64,000 nt of DNA from positions 2,826,001 to 2,890,000 of the forward strand of contig NZ_CP041636.1 in assembly GCF_007197755.1 (NCBI RefSeq), in the 5' to 3' direction. The first letter of the stretch is position 1. Each line of letters begins with the position of its first letter. Under the pieces are notes generated by a model that was not told where the DNA came from, ran no database searches, and saw only the letters and a program-made list of their open reading frames with translations. Of the stretch, positions 62,849-64,000 are shown piece by piece. This DNA comes from Ferrovibrio terrae (GTDB taxonomy: Bacteria > Pseudomonadota > Alphaproteobacteria > Ferrovibrionales > Ferrovibrionaceae). Both the position numbers and the translations under genes were made by a program.

Positions 62849-64000
62849 TTATTTCATCGCGCACTTGGACGCATACGGGTCAACCAGGTCCTTGTAGACC
62901 GTGCTGACCGTGCGGATGTCGTACTCGGTGTCCGACACCTTGTAGACTTCCTGCTGATACACGTTGTGGATCGGGAAGTGGTTGTTGCCGAACTTCATCG
63001 GGCCGCGCACCGAGTCGAACTTGGCGGCCTTCAGAGCGGTACGCACCGCGTCCTTGTCCTTCATGTTGCCCTTGGTGGCGATCACGGCCGAGTTGATCAG
63101 GTTGATCGTGTCGTACGACTGCGCGCCATAGAAAGACGGCGTGTCCTTATGCTTCTTCTTGAACTCGCCGACGAACTTCTGGTTGGCGGCATACGGCAGA
63201 TCCGGCGCCCACCACAGCGTCTGGTAGGTGTCCAGCGTCAGGTCTTTCTGCAGCTTCAGCGTGATCGCGTCGACGGTGAAGGTCGTGTAGAGCGGGACGT
63301 CCTTCTTCAGGCCAGCCTGGCTGTACTGCTGGAAGAACTGCACGCCGGCGCGGCCCGGGAAGAACACGAAGACGGCGCCCGGCTTGGCGGCGCGGATCTT
63401 CGAGATTTCCGCCGAGAAGTCGAGCTGGTCAGGCCACTTGGTCATGTCCTGGCCGACGACCTGGCCCTTGAAGGTGGACTTCACGCCGTTGGCCATGTCC
63501 TGGCCGGCAGCGTAATTCGGCGCCACGATGTAGAGCGACTTGATGCCCTTCTGGTTCAGCAGTTCGCCGGCGGCCATGGTGTTCTGGTCGTTCTGCCACG
63601 ACGCCGCGAAGAAGTAGGGATTGCACTGTTCGCCAGCGAGCGGCGAGGGACCGGCATTGGCGCTGATCAGGAAGGTCTTGTCGTCGGTGACCGTCTTGTA
63701 GGAGGCGAGCAACACGTTCGACCAGATGTAGCCGGCAACGAAGTCGACCTTGTCGCGCTGCATCAGCTTTTCGGTCTTCTGCTTGCCGACTTCAGGCTTC
63801 TGCTCGTCGTCTTCGTAGATCACCTCGATCGGGATGCCACCCATCTTCTTGCCGAGATGCTCGACCGCCAGTTCGACGGAATTCTTCATGTCCACGCCGA
63901 TCGCGGCATTCGGGCCCGACAGGGTGGTGACGAAGCCGATCTTGATCTTCTTGTTCGCCTGGGCGGCGGCATCGCCGGCCACGAAGGGCACAGACGCGAG
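62849..64000 (-). CDS. Branched-chain amino-acid/organic-acid ABC transporter binding protein, copy 2 (5' end beyond window)
   Basis: 384 codons are visible; the start and most of the signal peptide lie past 64000 (visible start LASVPFVAGDAAAQANKKIK). The mature sequence parallels copy 1 almost residue for residue: KIKIGFVTTLSGPNAAIGVD, VIYEDDEQKPEVGKQKTEKL, AGVQFFQQYSQAGLKKDVPL and a C-terminus ending DPYASKCAMK. Identity with copy 1 is high, so this is a recent tandem duplication. A 216-bp gap holding a hairpin separates the two genes, and copy 1 may have its own promoter there. Confidence 0.94.
   Translation of the reverse strand, partial: LASVPFVAGDAAAQANKKIKIGFVTTLSGPNAAIGVDMKNSVELAVEHLGKKMGGIPIEVIYEDDEQKPEVGKQKTEKLMQRDKVDFVAGYIWSNVLLASYKTVTDDKTFLISANAGPSPLAGEQCNPYFFAASWQNDQNTMAAGELLNQKGIKSLYIVAPNYAAGQDMANGVKSTFKGQVVGQDMTKWPDQLDFSAEISKIRAAKPGAVFVFFPGRAGVQFFQQYSQAGLKKDVPLYTTFTVDAITLKLQKDLTLDTYQTLWWAPDLPYAANQKFVGEFKKKHKDTPSFYGAQSYDTINLINSAVIATKGNMKDKDAVRTALKAAKFDSVRGPMKFGNNHFPIHNVYQQEVYKVSDTEYDIRTVSTVYKDLVDPYASKCAMK

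Overview
The window reads as chromosomal DNA of a GC-rich alphaproteobacterium, most like a free-living Rhodospirillales-type heterotroph. This is inferred from several features together: strong G/C third-position bias, an alphaproteobacterial RNase E with a large insert in its S1 domain, a bactofilin/M23 peptidase pair, two-domain GlnE, a complete LivKHMGF branched-chain transporter, and abundant TctC, TRAP and FCD-type GntR proteins. No species can be named from the sequence. There is no prophage, insertion sequence, CRISPR array, rRNA operon or plasmid backbone.

Layout. 1-9.3 kb holds uptake modules: a truncated LysR gene divergent from a TctCBA tricarboxylate transporter and a secreted lactonase-like beta-propeller, then a GntR regulator heading a polar amino-acid ABC transporter and a class IV aminotransferase-fold protein. 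9.3-30.3 kb is mostly core: DUF3606 protein, tRNA-Val(CAC), PBP1A, AmiC, RNase E, GNAT, thioesterase, aminotransferase, divergent gamma-glutamyltransferase homologue, M48 peptidase, DsbA-like protein, prfB with its programmed +1 frameshift, bactofilin/M23, Bcp and GlnE. 30.3-33.6 kb is a giant AsmA/DUF3971-type protein. 33.7-38.8 kb is a GntR-controlled TRAP transporter with a TIGR04076 protein and an aldo/keto reductase.

38.8-45.7 kb holds tyrS and anmK followed by the least conventional stretch: an AT-rich gene for a secreted, ten-cysteine protein with its own terminator, a 3' remnant of a GNAT gene, a protein that may be a degenerate GGDEF-EAL relative, the intact GNAT, and an unrecognised HTH-like protein whose C-terminus is encoded by a dispersed repeat. 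45.8-48.2 kb has a cysteine desulfurase, an AT-rich spacer, a [2Fe-2S] ferredoxin and a TSUP permease. 48.2-53.5 kb is a sugar-acid module: GntR, palindromic operator, orphan TctC, arabonate-type dehydratase, SMP-30 lactonase and RraA-like aldolase. 53.7-64 kb holds Fpr, TfoX-N, DUF2783, a PaaI/enoyl-CoA hydratase pair, a diguanylate cyclase and livFGMHK with two tandem binding-protein genes, the second cut by the window end.

Themes. Each of the three GntR-FCD genes sits beside a transporter with a clean palindrome at or near its start, so substrate-responsive uptake is the main accessory theme. A palindromic dispersed repeat (consensus core CCCCGGGcttgaCCCGGGGTCCCATTTT-like) occurs at six intergenic loci, three times as inverted pairs. 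The items best worth follow-up are the cysteine-rich secreted protein, the inverted pair of perfect DnaA boxes at 26.5 kb, the missing lysine motif in the class IV aminotransferase, the Thr-to-Ser change in the GGT homologue, and the GNAT remnant flanking the GGDEF/EAL-like gene.
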